Below are positions 11,783-24,077 of a stretch of 64,000 nucleotides of DNA, piece by piece (the stretch's first letter is position 1; each line of letters opens with the position of its first letter). The notes under the pieces are model-generated. The model was not told the origin of the DNA. It saw nothing but the letters and a program-made list of their open reading frames with translations, and made no database searches. The stretch comes from Apostichopus japonicus. Lineage: Eukaryota > Echinodermata > Holothuroidea > Aspidochirotida > Stichopodidae. The position numbers and the translations under genes are program-made. The DNA lies in NCBI RefSeq assembly GCF_037975245.1, contig NC_092570.1, positions 19,791,418 to 19,855,417 on the forward strand, given 5' to 3'.

Positions 11783-12784
11783 CTAAAGGAATTGAGAAGA
11801 AAGTACATAGTTCAACAGGGTTTTATATTTATTAGCAGAGGAAAGATGTATCCAAGAAATATATCTACATTCAACAAGCTGTCCACATGGCAGTATTATA
11901 ATAAACATTATAATCACATTATAACTAACATTTTTCTGCATGAAAATGTGCAAATATTAAATACAGTATATTAAAATTTTAATATATATTAAAATATATC
12001 ATAATACTCTGTCAATAAGTACCAAAACCATCTGGAAACTGGGAAGAAACTTCATCTATGGAAAGATCTGTTTGGAAGGAAGCTGATTGTGTTTGCAACA
12101 TCATTTCTATGGCTGTTCATATTGTCTTATTGCTTTTGTACACAAACTGATGCATCTTCGAATATAATAGTAGTGAAGTGCAATACTATGTCAATAGCAG
12201 ATGCATCCATTAACCTTTATACAAAGGACACCCATTTCGCTTTTCTAAAACAAACACTGAGATGAGGCCTCTGACAGTTACGTATCAGAATATGCTGTAC
12301 CTAGGTTGCATAGCCTACCACACAATTAACAATAACGATTGGAACTGTTGTATGTTCTTGAGCACATCTTTGAGTTATTGTCTGCATTAACGCTAAATAA
12401 GATTACAATTGAATTTTCCCAAATGGAGGAAATAATGTGCCACCAGCTAACTGTAGAACCCAGAATCCCCCCCCCCCCCCCCTTAATGACAGTCGCATTC
12501 TGTGTCAACATGGCAACACCCCTCGTTCGTAAAATCTTTCGTCTTAATTACTACAGTCGAGCGAATTTAGAATTTAGGCCCCTCACCCCCACCCTTCTCC
12601 CCTCCCATACCTCTGTGATCCTGTGCATGTCACTGAACTTAAGGGTCTCTCTATTTCATTGCCTGCTCCAACCCAGATTTGTCTCAAAATATCAAAACTA
12701 AGAGCAAAACATGCAGATCAAATCAAAACCAGCAGGATGAAAGAGAAAACTGTAATGAGGCGGTTTGGAAAAGAGAAAGCTCAC
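11783..12784 (-). other. Intron, no recognised content
   Basis: AT-rich with a C run at about 12467-12482. No supported gene. Confidence 0.6.
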
Positions 12785-12841
12785 TTTTACTGAGCATAGG
12801 GTTCGACCTTCCCAGACTTGGTCCAAGTAGTGTGTCCAGCC
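12785..12841 (-). CDS. DGKH: DGK exon: 19-residue linker exon
   Basis: A 57-nt exon read in phase 1, GLDTLLGPSLGRSNPMLSKS including the junction residues (window residues 697-716), with acceptor tttctcag and donor AAA A|gtgagc. It joins in frame to both neighbours (MPG-LDTLLG, SKS-ISGGIN). It is short and weakly conserved and could be alternatively spliced: skipping it keeps the frame, since 57 is divisible by three. Confidence 0.75.
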
Positions 12842-13807
12842 CTGAGAAAGATAACAAAATGAGCATTTATTAAAATTCAACTCACACATTTCATAATAAG
12901 TAACTGCCAATGTGACTTCTTTTCCTGCCAATCGTTTAAGTGGGTTACCAAAATATTCTTCAAAACAGTTTAAACTTTTTTTTGAGTATTATAATCAGAT
13001 TATAACCTTTTTGGGAAAATAAAAACCATCACATGTTTGCATATCAGACTTTTGATACACAGAGTTTTTATCAGCTTAATCTGGAGGTTCTTGCATGGGA
13101 AGCTGAGACTTTGTGGCTTAATATCTAAAATATAACTATTATATTTATTTTTATAGCAAATCTGTTTCTTAAGTATTAGTACTGATGGCAGTCAATTCAC
13201 TTCATTAAATGTGAACTAGATGTCAAGGCTACCTGCACCGAGTTTAAATTGTTCATTTAAAAGATTTTTTTTTTTTAACTGACAATGAAACATTTTCCTG
13301 TTGTTTTTACATACCAAAATTCCTAAATGAAAAATCTTGAGAGTTTAATGTTTTGCCTGTAATGTACTTTGGTTCAATTCAGTTTTTTTTTTTTATATTA
13401 GTACAAAAACACGAAATATTTCATGCACCTTTTGCTTATAAAGTTCTGTAATAACCACACAATGTTATGCAGAGACAAACCATGTACTATGGGATGCCAG
13501 ATATGTTACAGATGGAAGACGTTGATCAACTCTGGCAGTTCATGGCTCCTTGGTTATGTCAACTAGGTTATGTCGACTATTGCAACAAGAAGCTTGAATG
13601 AAGAACTTAAAAACACCGGCTCACACTCAAAGCAAATTAATTAATGGACAGAGAAAGAGAAACATATTGAAGAATAAGAGCTTGATTATAACTTTCTCCA
13701 TCTAATCTACAACCAGCTATAATTTAATACTTTGTCACTCAAACACTGGCAACTGACACTGTATGAACAAAACACACAATGCCAGACTACTTACCTTGAT
13801 ATTATAT

Positions 13808-15180
13808 ATGGGACATGGATTACTGATCATCCATGGGACATGGGATACTAATCAGCAATGGGACATGGGAAACTAATCAGCTACATGGGACATAGGATAC
13901 TGATCAGCCATGGGATACTACTCAGCCATGGAACATGGGATACTAATCAGCCATGGGATACCGATCAGCTATTGGCCATTGGATAATAATCAGCTATTGA
14001 ACATAGAATACTGATCAGCCAGGGGACATGGGGAACTAATCAGGCACGGGACATGGGAAACTAATCAGCTACATGGGACATGGGATACTGATCAGCCATG
14101 GGATACTATTCAGCTACGGGACATGGAATACTAATCAGCCATTGGATGACACTAATCAGCCATTGGATAATAATCAGCTATTGAACATAGTAAACTGATC
14201 AGCCATGGAACATGGGATACTAATCAGCCACGGGACATGGAACAAAGCTACATGGGATACTGATCAGCCATGGGATACTATTCAGCTACGGGACATGGAA
14301 TACTAATCAGCCATTGGATGACACTAATCAGCCATGGAATAATAATCAGCCATGGAACATAGTAAACTGATCAGCCATGGAACATGAGATACTAATCAGC
14401 CATGGAACATGGAACACAGCTACATGGGACATGAAATACTGATCAGCCATGGGATACTACTCAGCCATGGAACATGGAATACTAATCAGCCATTGGATGA
14501 CACTAATCAGCCATTGAATAATAATCAGCCATGGAACATAGTATACTGATCAGCCATGGAACATGGGATACTAATCAGCCATGGAACATGGACAAAGCTA
14601 CATGGGACACTGATCAGCCATGGGATACTAATCAGCCATGGAACATGGGACACTGATCAGCCATGGGATACTAATCAGCCATGGGATACTAATCAGCTAC
14701 GTGGGACACTGATCAGCCATGGGATAATAATCAGCCATGGGATACTAATCAGCCATGGGATACTAATCAGCTACGTGGGACACTGATCAGCCATGGGATA
14801 ATAATCAGCCATGGGATACTGAGTATTGGCATAGGATACAAACAAGCCAATAATTATACTGCATTTATTTGCTTGGGTATAAGCCATCTACCATGGGTGT
14901 AGGGTGTTAATCCCTGCAGAGTATAGGGTACAGTACCTACAGTATCAGCCCTGGATGCAAGCAGGGTACCAATGAGCCATGGATGCAGGGTGCTTAATAT
15001 GAGCCATGGGTGCAAGTAGGTTACTAAAAGAAGCCATGGATGTAGGGTTTTTACCAACCATGGGTTTGGTATAACTATCAACCGTGTGTGCAGGATACTG
15101 ATGAGAGGAAGGTACAGGGATACCAGTCAATCATATGAATAGGGTACTTGTGAGTGTGGGTTAGTCATTACCCATGGGTG
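13808..15180. repeat. 18-bp degenerate minisatellite (catgggatactaatcagc type)
   Basis: About 1 kb of head-to-tail 15-20-bp units built from CCATGG, GGGATACTAATCAGC and the TGATCAGC variant, grading after 14880 into larger, more diverged units with gccatgg(a/g)tg. Frames through it (14556 +, 14854 -) are repeat products. Confidence 0.95.
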
Positions 15181-16890
15181 TAGTGAACTTATCAAACATT
15201 AGTGTACAGACTGGGTCTGAGTTTGTTTGCAGATGGGTAGAGTGGAGTGAAGTTGGCTGACCATTATATCATAAAACTTGAACCAAGATGTTTTTCAACA
15301 TCCTTCAAGGTCAAAAATTTGTGTGTTGTTAAAGGTATGAATTGCAGAGAGGATGTGGACATTGAGACAAATTACACACACACAGATTACATGTATGACA
15401 GAAAAAGACAATCAAGGAACATCTACTGCAGGAATAAGACCAAGAAACATGATTAACAATGACAACACACTTTCTTCACTTAAACTGAGAGCAATTTACT
15501 ACTGGGGTTGCTAAAATAATATTACATCACCCCAACCCCGCCCCCCAAATCCACCTCCCCCTTCTAAACCCTCCGACTCCAATATAATGCAAAAGAAAAA
15601 AAAAGAACCATGGGAAAAACTGAAGTATATCTGCCTGTGTTGAAATAGATCTTTTGAAAAATATGGTTATGAATAGTTCAAATATTTCTTCTACATGGTC
15701 ATCATGATGTAATATTCAACAACTGTAGATGGCTTCCATGAGCATTATCACAAAATTAGGAACATTGGTCGAGCTATTTTCAAAATTCTGCAAATGATTG
15801 ACCATTGAAACAGCATGTAACAGAAGGATGCTGGATATTCAGATATGAAAAACAAATGCTGCACAAGTTAATTTGTTGTTGTTGTTGCTTTGTACTCTAA
15901 GATTTTCAGTATTCAGGGCAAAAGTTTCACCCAAGCTCTTTCTTTAAAGATAGTATATAGAATATAGGTGGACACAGGGTGACTCGAGTGACTTTCAATA
16001 GCAGCATTACCATTTTTGACTGAATTAAGGGAGCTGTTCATAATTTCAGACCTCCCAAGAAGTAGAGGGTTAATTTTTGAGGGAAGCCAGAATCAAGTGA
16101 AAAGTAAACATTTGCAAACAAGTTTCTAGTCCTGTTGAAACTGCATTCTTACTAAATTTGAGAGTTCCAATGCAACGACCCTTTTCAAATTTGGTAGCAT
16201 ACATTAGGAAGGGCAGCAGGGTAGGATGAACAGGGAATTGTCTCCTCTCAATGAAAACGTCAAGTTTGGTTGCGAGATGTTACACCTGAAAGGGCAAGAA
16301 GGATGTTTCAATAGAACAAACCAGGGATAATTGCCTCCCTTCTCCCCTCCCCTCCCCCACACACACAATCAACCCAACAATAGTCTTCCATACAAACTTT
16401 ACAATATCTATCAAATTTATTCAAAAACAGAATTCACATCCAATTTAAAGAAGAAAAAGGCATTTTTTGAAGGTTTAATCTTCACACTCTGCTGTCTACT
16501 TTCTAAACGTTTCTAACTAGAGAAATCAGGAAACTGGCATATCTTTGAAAAGCTTTCAGGTATATGTTCACCATGTTATTTTACAACAGACTTCCACAAT
16601 ACAAGCACGACGGGGAGAGAGCGGGGCAAAGCACGACAAAGATCACATAAAACAAAGAATGGGAAAATAACCTTCCTGAGAGTGGAGGAAGGATATTTTA
16701 GTTCACAGAAAACGTGACTTTTAAAAAAACGAGAAACCTAAATCACAGCAAATGCACAAACACATAAAAACAATTTTGGGAGGAAAGTTCCCACACAGGA
16801 GTGATAGAAGATAAGAATATGTCAAATACAATCACTGCAAGAGACTTTAAAATGATTTCTTATACTCGTTATTAATATGGACACATATGA

Positions 16891-18076
16891 TTGATAGATT
16901 GGTGGATGAATTGGTTAATTGATGGATAGATTGATGAATTGATTGATCAAGTGATAGATTGACTTATTGAGTGAAGGATTGACTGATGGATTGATTGAAT
17001 GGTTAATTTGATGGACAGATTGATCGGCTGATGGATTGATTGATGAATTGATTGATCAAGTGATAGATTGACTTATTGAGTGAAGGATTGACTGATGGAT
17101 TGATTGAATGGTTAATTTGATGGGCAGATTGATCGGCTGATGGATAGATTGATGAATTGATTGATCAAGTGATAGATTGACTTATTGAGTGAAGGATTGA
17201 CTGATGGATTGATTGAATGGTTAATTTGATGGACAGATTGATCGGCTGATGGATTGATTGATGAATTGATTGATCAAGTGATAGATTGACTTATTGAGTG
17301 AAGGATTGACTGATGGATTGATTGAATGGTTAATTTGAAGGACAGATTGATCGGCTGATGGATTGATTGATGAATTGATTGATCAAGTGATAGATTGACT
17401 TATTGAGTGAAGGATTGACTGATGGATTGATTGAATGGTTAATTTGATGGACAGATTGATCGGCTGATGGATTGATTGATGAATTGATTGATCAAGTGAT
17501 AGATTGACTAACTGAGTAATGGCTTGACTGATGGATTGATTGAATGGTTAATTGATGGACAGATTGATCGGCTGATGGATTGATTGATGAATTGATTGAT
17601 CAAGTGATAGATTGACTAACTGAGTAATGGCTTGACTGATGGATTGATTGAATGGTTAATTGATGGACAGATTGATCGGCTGATGGATTGATTGATGAAT
17701 TGATTGATCAAGTGATAGATTGACTAACTGAGTAATGGCTTGACTGATGGATTGATTGAATGGTTAATTGATGGACAGATTGATCGGCTGATGGATTGAT
17801 TGATGAATTGATTGATCAAGTGATAGATTGACTAACTGAGTAATGGCTTGACTGATGGATTGATTGAATGGTTAATTTGATGGACAGATTGATCCGCTGA
17901 TGGATTGATTGATGAATTGATTGATCAAGTAGTAGATTGACTAACTGAGTAATGGCTTGACTGATGGATTGATTGAATGGTTAATTGATGGACAGATTGA
18001 CTGATTGATGAATCCTTTGTCTGACTGAGTGATGGATTGATAGATTCATTGACTAATTAAGTGATGGATTGATTGC
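16891..18076. repeat. 109-bp higher-order array of GATT/GATG units
   Basis: A tetranucleotide-like background (gattgatt, gatggatt) is organised in a 109-bp higher-order unit anchored by gatcggctg at 17022, 17131, 17240, 17349 and 17458. It then shifts to a 107-108-bp variant that contains gactaactgagtaatggctt. About ten units are present. Confidence 0.96.
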
Positions 18077-18639
18077 TGTGAAAACTTTAGCAAATTCTAG
18101 ATGAGTGCTATGTTATTAGAGAGGATAATTCTATGCTGTTCATTGTTCCAACAAACTGGAGCCTAAAGTTTGAGACTTGTTCTACTTCTCCCAAATCACA
18201 AGCTTTATATCATTAAAAGAAAAAAAAACAGTCAATGATGAAAGTTATGGAAGCTGGTGTGGTCCATATTTTGATAATTAGTAGGCTTTATTAGCAGAGA
18301 TTGTAAAGATTGTATAATTTCTGAGTTTATTCTCATTGCTGAGGAATCTGAAGAACATTACGATGGACTAAAGTTTGCCAAGGTGTGACCCTGCTCTCAA
18401 GTAGCTGTTTATGTTACATGTTAAAAATATTACACCCCCTAGGGTACTCCCCACCATAAAATAAACATTTAATACCTTCTACTTACAGGTCTATCAAAAT
18501 GGTGCAGTCAGATGGTAAAGTATATCCACTACAAAAACATCTTCAGCCCGGGTTCTATAAGACATTGGTACATCTGCCATGGAACTTGGTAGGGCTACAT
18601 TACGTGATTATACCATTTACAAAAAGAGAGGGTAACAGA

Positions 18640-18870
18640 TGTAAAAGATGTGATGTCACCCCTCTAAATGAATTAACAGATGCGATGTTACCCCGCTAAA
18701 TAAACTAAAAAATGTGATGTCACCCCTCTGAATAAACAACCGGATGTGATGTTGCCCCTCTGAGTGAATATACAGGTGCGTTTTTTTCAGTCTGAATGAA
18801 CAGATGTGATGTCACTCCTCAAATGAACTAACAGATGTGACGTCACCCTTCTGCGTGAGTTAAAAGAGAC
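18640..18870. repeat. Short array with CRE-like cores
   Basis: About six degenerate units of roughly 39 bp share agatgtgatgtcacccctct and aaatgaactaac. The core tgatgtcac is one base from a cAMP-response element, and one copy at 18838-18845 is an exact TGACGTCA. Confidence 0.85.
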
Positions 18871-19097
18871 GTTCATTCATCTTTAGCTACTAAAGGTGAA
18901 CAGCATACATCCCTTCAAAGTATCAAAGCAGGAGAAATGACAGAGAGAACATAAAAGAGTCTGCATGCAAAGACAGGTTACACTACAAAGCAGTTTAAAA
19001 AGAAACAGACAAACCGCACAGAAAAGAGGTGCAAAAAGTAGCATTCCACAAGGTCTTGCTTTGTTTTTTAATGCAGTTGCCCGAGAAATCGACTTGC

Positions 19098-19229
19098 CTG
19101 GCATATATGACAGATTTTCCACACTACCAAACCTCTGGGCCAGTCCCACCGGCCCCACTGAAGCAGGGCTTCCCTGACTGACACGACGCATCCGGAACGG
19201 GGAACGTGGGGACTTTGGTAAGTCCTTTT
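19098..19229 (-). CDS. DGKH: DGK exon: Ser/Arg-rich linker, ends in a GC-AG intron
   Basis: In frame from the previous exon it reads EKDLPKSPRSPFRMRRVSQG, SPASVGPVGLAQRFGSVENL and SYMPG (window residues 653-697). RRVSQG is a basophilic-kinase-like site. Acceptor ctatgtag. The frame is closed best by CCA G|gcaagt, a textbook GC donor, giving phase 1 as required by the next exon. Reading on with no splice gives a further open stretch before a stop. Vertebrate similarity is low here, so identity rests on phase and position. Confidence 0.78.
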
Positions 19230-21280
19230 CTACATAGGGTGGATAACGGTTGAAAAGAATTGTGATGCAAGACAGATGGCGAGGGAGAAAAGAAGGGGAA
19301 AGGGGGTGGGGGGAGCATTGTAAATATGAGAGGTAACAAAGTTACTAGACAAATCACTTTGGAGTTAGAGGATTTAGGAATGCTTTGTGTTGTTGAACAA
19401 AAACTAAAATACAAGAAAACATTTGAATTAGTGAGTTACATTTGCTGTTTAATGAACATTAAAAGGCAGACACAAAGTTAGGATTGTGACCTACAAATTT
19501 TACCAGACAATTGTTAAAAAAAAATCGAGGACAGTTTGTACTCAATATTTCAAAAATTTGAACTCAGATTTGTCTCAAACTTCAAGTTTGCACTGCGAAA
19601 TTTCTCCTCGAGAAATATTCAGACCTACAGTATGTGGTTGGTTTTGGAAGGTATTGGCTATCTAGGATCAGGATTAATTATGGATCAACATCACCTTTCC
19701 CACTTAATCCAGGGATTAATTGCTACTTAAGCCTGATGTAGACAATAGAAAGTGTCATTCACAAGAAAAAGGAGCAATAATGAGACCCAATAGCTTTCCC
19801 ATCCCAGCTATTGATGAAAATGATGAAAGAAAACTAATAAGAAAAGAAAAATGCAAAATGAAAGAAAAATCAAACAGGAAAGTAAATTAAAATGATGATA
19901 AGAATTTTCAGTCAACACCAGGCATATTTACATTTAGGCAGAGGACTATTTTAGCACCGTTTATCAACAAAACCTGACAATCCCTTCAAATGTATTTAGG
20001 GTGCAAATGGTGATCCATGGTTGACTTTCTGAAAGTAACCATCAACCACCCTTTCTCTGAAAAAGTATGACTACAAGTCACATCGTAAATGTCAGTCACA
20101 GATCATGTTATCCTTCCACCTCGTGACAGCTTTGAAATATTGATAAAGTATCTCTCCAAATATTAAACAAACTTTCAATTTTCGGATCACCTTGAAGTAG
20201 AATGATACATACGGCATATACCTTATTGACTACCTTCTGTAAATTCCCTTTGTGAAATTTTGGAATCAATTTTCTTTGTCAATCAATCTTTCAGCTTTCG
20301 TGACAAGAACTAAACCTTGAAGTACTTTCAAACAGCACTAAATAACTCCCTACTAAATGCAGGAAATGAAAAGAGCAGTTGAGATCGGTTGTGTTGTGTT
20401 GACGAGACACATGTCTGCTATTGACTGCACTGCTCAAGAAAGCTTGTCATCTTTAATGGCAATCTTGGCTTATTGCAAAGAGGAATGAAAGCTTCATAAA
20501 CTGAGTTCTCCCTCAGGGGTACCTAATACACATATGTATTCATGTGTTTTTCAAGGTAATACTATTGTACACTTGCTGCATGTCGAAAATCCTACACCCA
20601 TGTTCCTTGCCAGTTTGCGATTTCATGGATTTACTATGCGAGATATAACCACACACACGCATATTGTATTTGAGCATACTGTACTGCGAAGTACCCAAGG
20701 CTGTTTAAAAAAAAAAAAAAAATCTTTTAATTTGTTATTTTACTCTTTTTTTTCAGGAATGTTGTGCTCACTGAAGTCAATACACTGATACAAGGAAAAA
20801 CAAAACATTGTAAGAATATTGCATTGGTATCACAGTTCTTTTACATTATGTCTGTTGGAGTCTATTAATAGCATATTTGAAAATTGGAGAATTTCAAATT
20901 ATGGTGCAGGATGTTTTTGAAAACGCCTCGTGGGGAAACTAGTGGGAGTAGTGAAAAACTACCACATTAGTTTTTTAGTGCTTTTATACCAAAAATTTTA
21001 ACCTGAGGTAACTAACACAGAGGTGTTGTATTCATATTTCAGTAGTAAGTGCTTTGCTTGACTCTTCAAGATAAAAGGAAATGCACTTATTTTTTTTACT
21101 CCCAGCTTACTCAACTCACGAGAGGTTGCACTTATCATAGAGATTAGAGGCTGGGGCAAGGTTGTTTTTTATGGTTGTTGAATTCAGTAGATCTAGCAGA
21201 CCTTTGGATCAGTGGAAAAAAGTTTTCACATTGAAAAATGTTGAATACAGGTCTAGATAGATCGTACACTCGTTGAGCAA

Positions 21281-21317
<37 letters not shown>

Positions 21318-22321
21318 TAATGTTAGAGGGCGGCATGTTTCGATCCGTAGTGAAAGGAATGCCCTCTAACTTTGAGTAATTCACCCACACGCGCCACATT
21401 TTGCAGTAGATGAGCAGGTTGTTAACAGTTCTTTCTCTCCTTGATTAAGCATACCACGTTAGTGTTTGGATCTGTAAGTGACCCTCTGGCCCTGTACTGG
21501 TCACCAACCTCCCCCCTCAACTCCCTCCCATCCCTCCAACTTCTTGTTACAATTTCCACAATGGTATGGAACAATATCTATTCTTAATGTCATAGATACA
21601 ATGATGAGGTTGACCTAACCCCAACCACGCTATATCACTCTGTACTGGAACTATTAAAGATATTTGGGATATTAAAATTCCACATCTCCTTTGGTCATAT
21701 ATCATTTTCTGTTGTTCCAGAGTAGCTGTTATCATAATGGCAGAAACACTCCTACAATTCTGTGCAATCAGTGCGAAAAAGTGACAAAGTTTATCAACTT
21801 ACATCACAACTCTAATAGAATCCTGAAACTAACAGGTTTGAAAGGGCAACTCCCATCATGAGTGACTTACTTAATTAGAAAATACCTTTAATATATAATC
21901 AATCACCTTTTTGTCACTATATCACCTTCAAAAAATATGTGAGGCAGAAATGGGTCTTGATATGACCGAAAGACTGTCAAATTTAGCAGGAAAGACCGCA
22001 ATTTTCCACCAAAAATAGGGGGCGCGTTAATTCTCTTCACATGTGTGCAGGAAACTGAAGCTTGTAAGATGTACCGAAATTCCTGAGGCAGTACAAAAGG
22101 GGCATCGCCCCCTGCATTTGATTCTCAAGGTCAACAATCATCCTCTGTTCAAACAAGACGTGACTGTACCAAAGACAGAAGAAAACCTCAATCTGCAAAG
22201 ACTGTAAAATTTTAAACTGACTGAATTTCATTATGAATGATCATCATCCCTCCCCCCCTCAAAAAAAAAAAAAAAAAAAAACATTTTCCTGCCAGTCTTC
22301 TTTTCCACTTTAAATACCAAC
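19230..22321 (-). other. Intron with hairpin and simple repeats
   Basis: Contains an (AT)n microsatellite (21285-21311), an inverted repeat (21322-21370), an A run in a G/C-poor patch (20707-20722) and an A run at 22261-22281. The rest is unique-looking. Confidence 0.65.
21322..21370. repeat. Inverted repeat next to (AT)n
   Basis: gttagagggc at 21322-21331 pairs perfectly with gccctctaac at 21361-21370 across a 29-base loop. The (AT)n tract directly to its left suggests a target-rich or cruciform-prone site, or the end of a small mobile element. Confidence 0.7.
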
Positions 22322-22615
22322 CTGCTTTCTTTCGTTCAATTTTTGCTTTGGTCCCTGTGGTGTACGCAGAGTGATGTAAAGATCTTGTCATCTCGGGGCT
22401 CTTGGAGTCGTGTCTGGAAGGGAAAAGGTCATGGCCATCGTTTTCTTGATCCAGAGACTCAACGCTGGGAGTCAAGATGGTGACCTTTGGCGTCAGGTGG
22501 ACTGTGTCGGTGGTTATGGTAGAGGTAGCCGAAGAGAGCGCTGTGGTGACGCTCTCAAGTAGCGCCCTCGCCTTGTCCTCCTGTTCCTGTGTCTGTGCAT
22601 TTTGTTCATCTACAG
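22322..22615 (-). CDS. DGKH: DGK exon: linker after AVDEQNAQ
   Basis: Begins AVDEQNAQTQEQE, identical in vertebrate DGKD as I recall it, then a Ser/Thr-rich region containing TTVHLTPKVTILTPSVESLD-type sequence and RHDSKSPEMTRSLHHS, ending KAKIERKKA (window residues 555-653). Acceptor cacttacag; donor GCA G|gttggt is weaker than the others but gives the phase 1 needed to join exon 19229 in frame (KKA-EKDLPKSP). A poly-A run (poly-T in the transcript) follows 60 bases downstream. Confidence 0.92.
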
Positions 22616-22832
22616 CTGTAAGTGCAAAGAAATTAAAGACTCCTAAAATCGGTCCTTTGCAGAATTGAAAAATACCTCAAGCTACACCAAAAGTTCAGCA
22701 TATCTATTGTTATTCCCAGTTGCTTTTAGGATGTGCAGCTCCCCCCCTCATACCCTTCCCTCTCTCCTCACCCCACTCTTCCTAGTGGTGTTTTGTGAGT
22801 GGGGGTAGTGGGGGTAGTTCTTACAAACATAC
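22616..22832 (-). other. Short intron
   Basis: A 217-base intron, with C-rich sequence at 22740-22775 on the plus strand; nothing else is visible. Confidence 0.8.
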
Positions 22833-23172
22833 CTTTCTCTGTTTGTTCTATGATTTGTCTGACTGCTTTCTTGAGACTATTCGCTCTGGACATCAGGGCG
22901 TCCCTTGGCTTGAAGACCCTGTGTGATACCGATGGGCCTGCCATCGTATCCACCCTATCATTCTCTGATTCACCCTCCCTACTGTCTGCGGCCTCCTTCG
23001 TCTCCTTTTCGCTCTCGTCGGTCTTCTCGCTCTTCTCTGTGTCGTGTTTCTCGGAGAGGTCAAAGGTCACCACCGGCACATTAGTCTCTACCGCAGGAGC
23101 TGTGACTGTCGCGTGGGATTCTTCTCTCAATGCTTTGAGAAGTAGGTCAAGTTTGTTGTTTAATATATCACA
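22833..23172 (-). CDS. DGKH: DGK exon: acidic linker with conserved ends
   Basis: Starts CDILNNKLDLLLKALREES, passes through a highly charged Glu/Lys/Ser tract (window residues about 475-505) that is poorly conserved and probably disordered, then PSVSHRVFKPRDALMSRANS and LKKAVRQIIEQTEK (window residues 442-555). The conserved RANSLKK-RQIIE-TEK block fixes its identity. Acceptor tttccag, donor AAA G|gtatgt, phase 1 out. Confidence 0.96.
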
Positions 23173-24077
23173 CTGGAAATCAGACAAAATCAAAAGACAA
23201 CGAAAAGTCAACAACAAAAAATCAGCCTCAATGACTATCAGAGGTTCGGGAGGGGGAGGGGAGGACTTTGTATAGCAGCAGCATCAGCTGTTCATCAAAC
23301 TTTTATTAAACTCTAACAAACTTGGCTATTTTTGTTAGCCAGTTTGATGTTTCTTAAGCTAACAATTTATACTACTCTCTCATAATATTGTTTAGTGCTA
23401 CTGTTACAAGGTCTATCATCTCTGATGAGAATGGGCTAGTAGGTTTCGCTTCCTTCTAAATTCTCCCGCATCAATGCAGGTAAACTCTCACATTGCCCTC
23501 ATTTCCACACTTCCGATGATAATTGAGTGTTTGTGCCAGTTCTTGCTAACGATTCCACTTACTCTCTTTGCTTTCAATTCATGTGGTATACCTGCATCGA
23601 TGCAGGTAAACTCTCACCTTGCCCTCATTTCCACACTTCCGATGATAATTGAGTGTTTGTACCACTTCTTGTTACTCCCTTTGCTTTCATTTTCACTTCA
23701 TGTAAAACCCACATCATTGCAAATACACTCTATACCACTTCCTCAATTAACCATTTCTCAATTATTTTTTCACTTGATGCTCAACATTCTACTTATTTTC
23801 CTTGCAATTGCTTCTTGTAGTACCCAAGCCATTGCGGTAAATCCTTACCTTCCCATCGTCGGTTATTTCTGAGTCCTCTTACACTGATTAAACCAATGAA
23901 ACTGATTTACACTACTGGCTACATGGTCTTATGTGCACAATAATACCCACATCATTGTAGCAAAACTCTCACCAATCAGTCAATGGGCCATTATATTTAC
24001 TTAATTCACAAAAGGACCACATACTATACAGGAACGTTAACTAACGACGTTGGATTCTTAGCTTCCCCGATACTCAC
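23173..24077 (-). other. Intron with degenerate 120-bp array
   Basis: The array at 23465-23990 occupies over half. The remainder (23173-23460) is unique-looking. Confidence 0.7.
23465..23990. repeat. Degenerate array, about four to five units of 115-126 bp
   Basis: The first two units (anchors atgcaggtaaactctcac at 23474 and 23600) are nearly identical over 100 bases. Later units (near 23715, 23830 and 23954) share only short blocks such as catcattg and ctctcacc. On the gene strand several units carry an AAGGTGAGAG-like donor. Confidence 0.75.

Larger units (their letters stand above)
12842..19097 (-). other. 6.3-kb intron with three different arrays
   Basis: Removed by a GC-AG splice. It holds the 18-bp array (13808-15180), the 109-bp GATT-rich array (16891-18076) and the CRE-like array (18640-18870). 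Between them (12842-13800, 15190-16880, 18080-18630) the sequence looks unique, with C-rich runs near 15534-15565 and 16340-16362. Confidence 0.7.

Noticed and set aside
14556-15130. Frames inside the 18-bp array
   Set aside because: Low-complexity translation of a minisatellite with no start, splice or conservation support.
18883-19191. Minus-strand frame reading through exon 19098-19229 into a hydrophobic tail
   Set aside because: The tail has no family similarity, and the GC donor plus downstream phase support splicing. It might exist only as an intron-retention product.
22799-23275. 158-codon plus-strand frame opposite the acidic linker exon
   Set aside because: Antisense shadow of exon 22833-23172; Ser/Phe-rich because the sense strand is Glu/Lys-rich.
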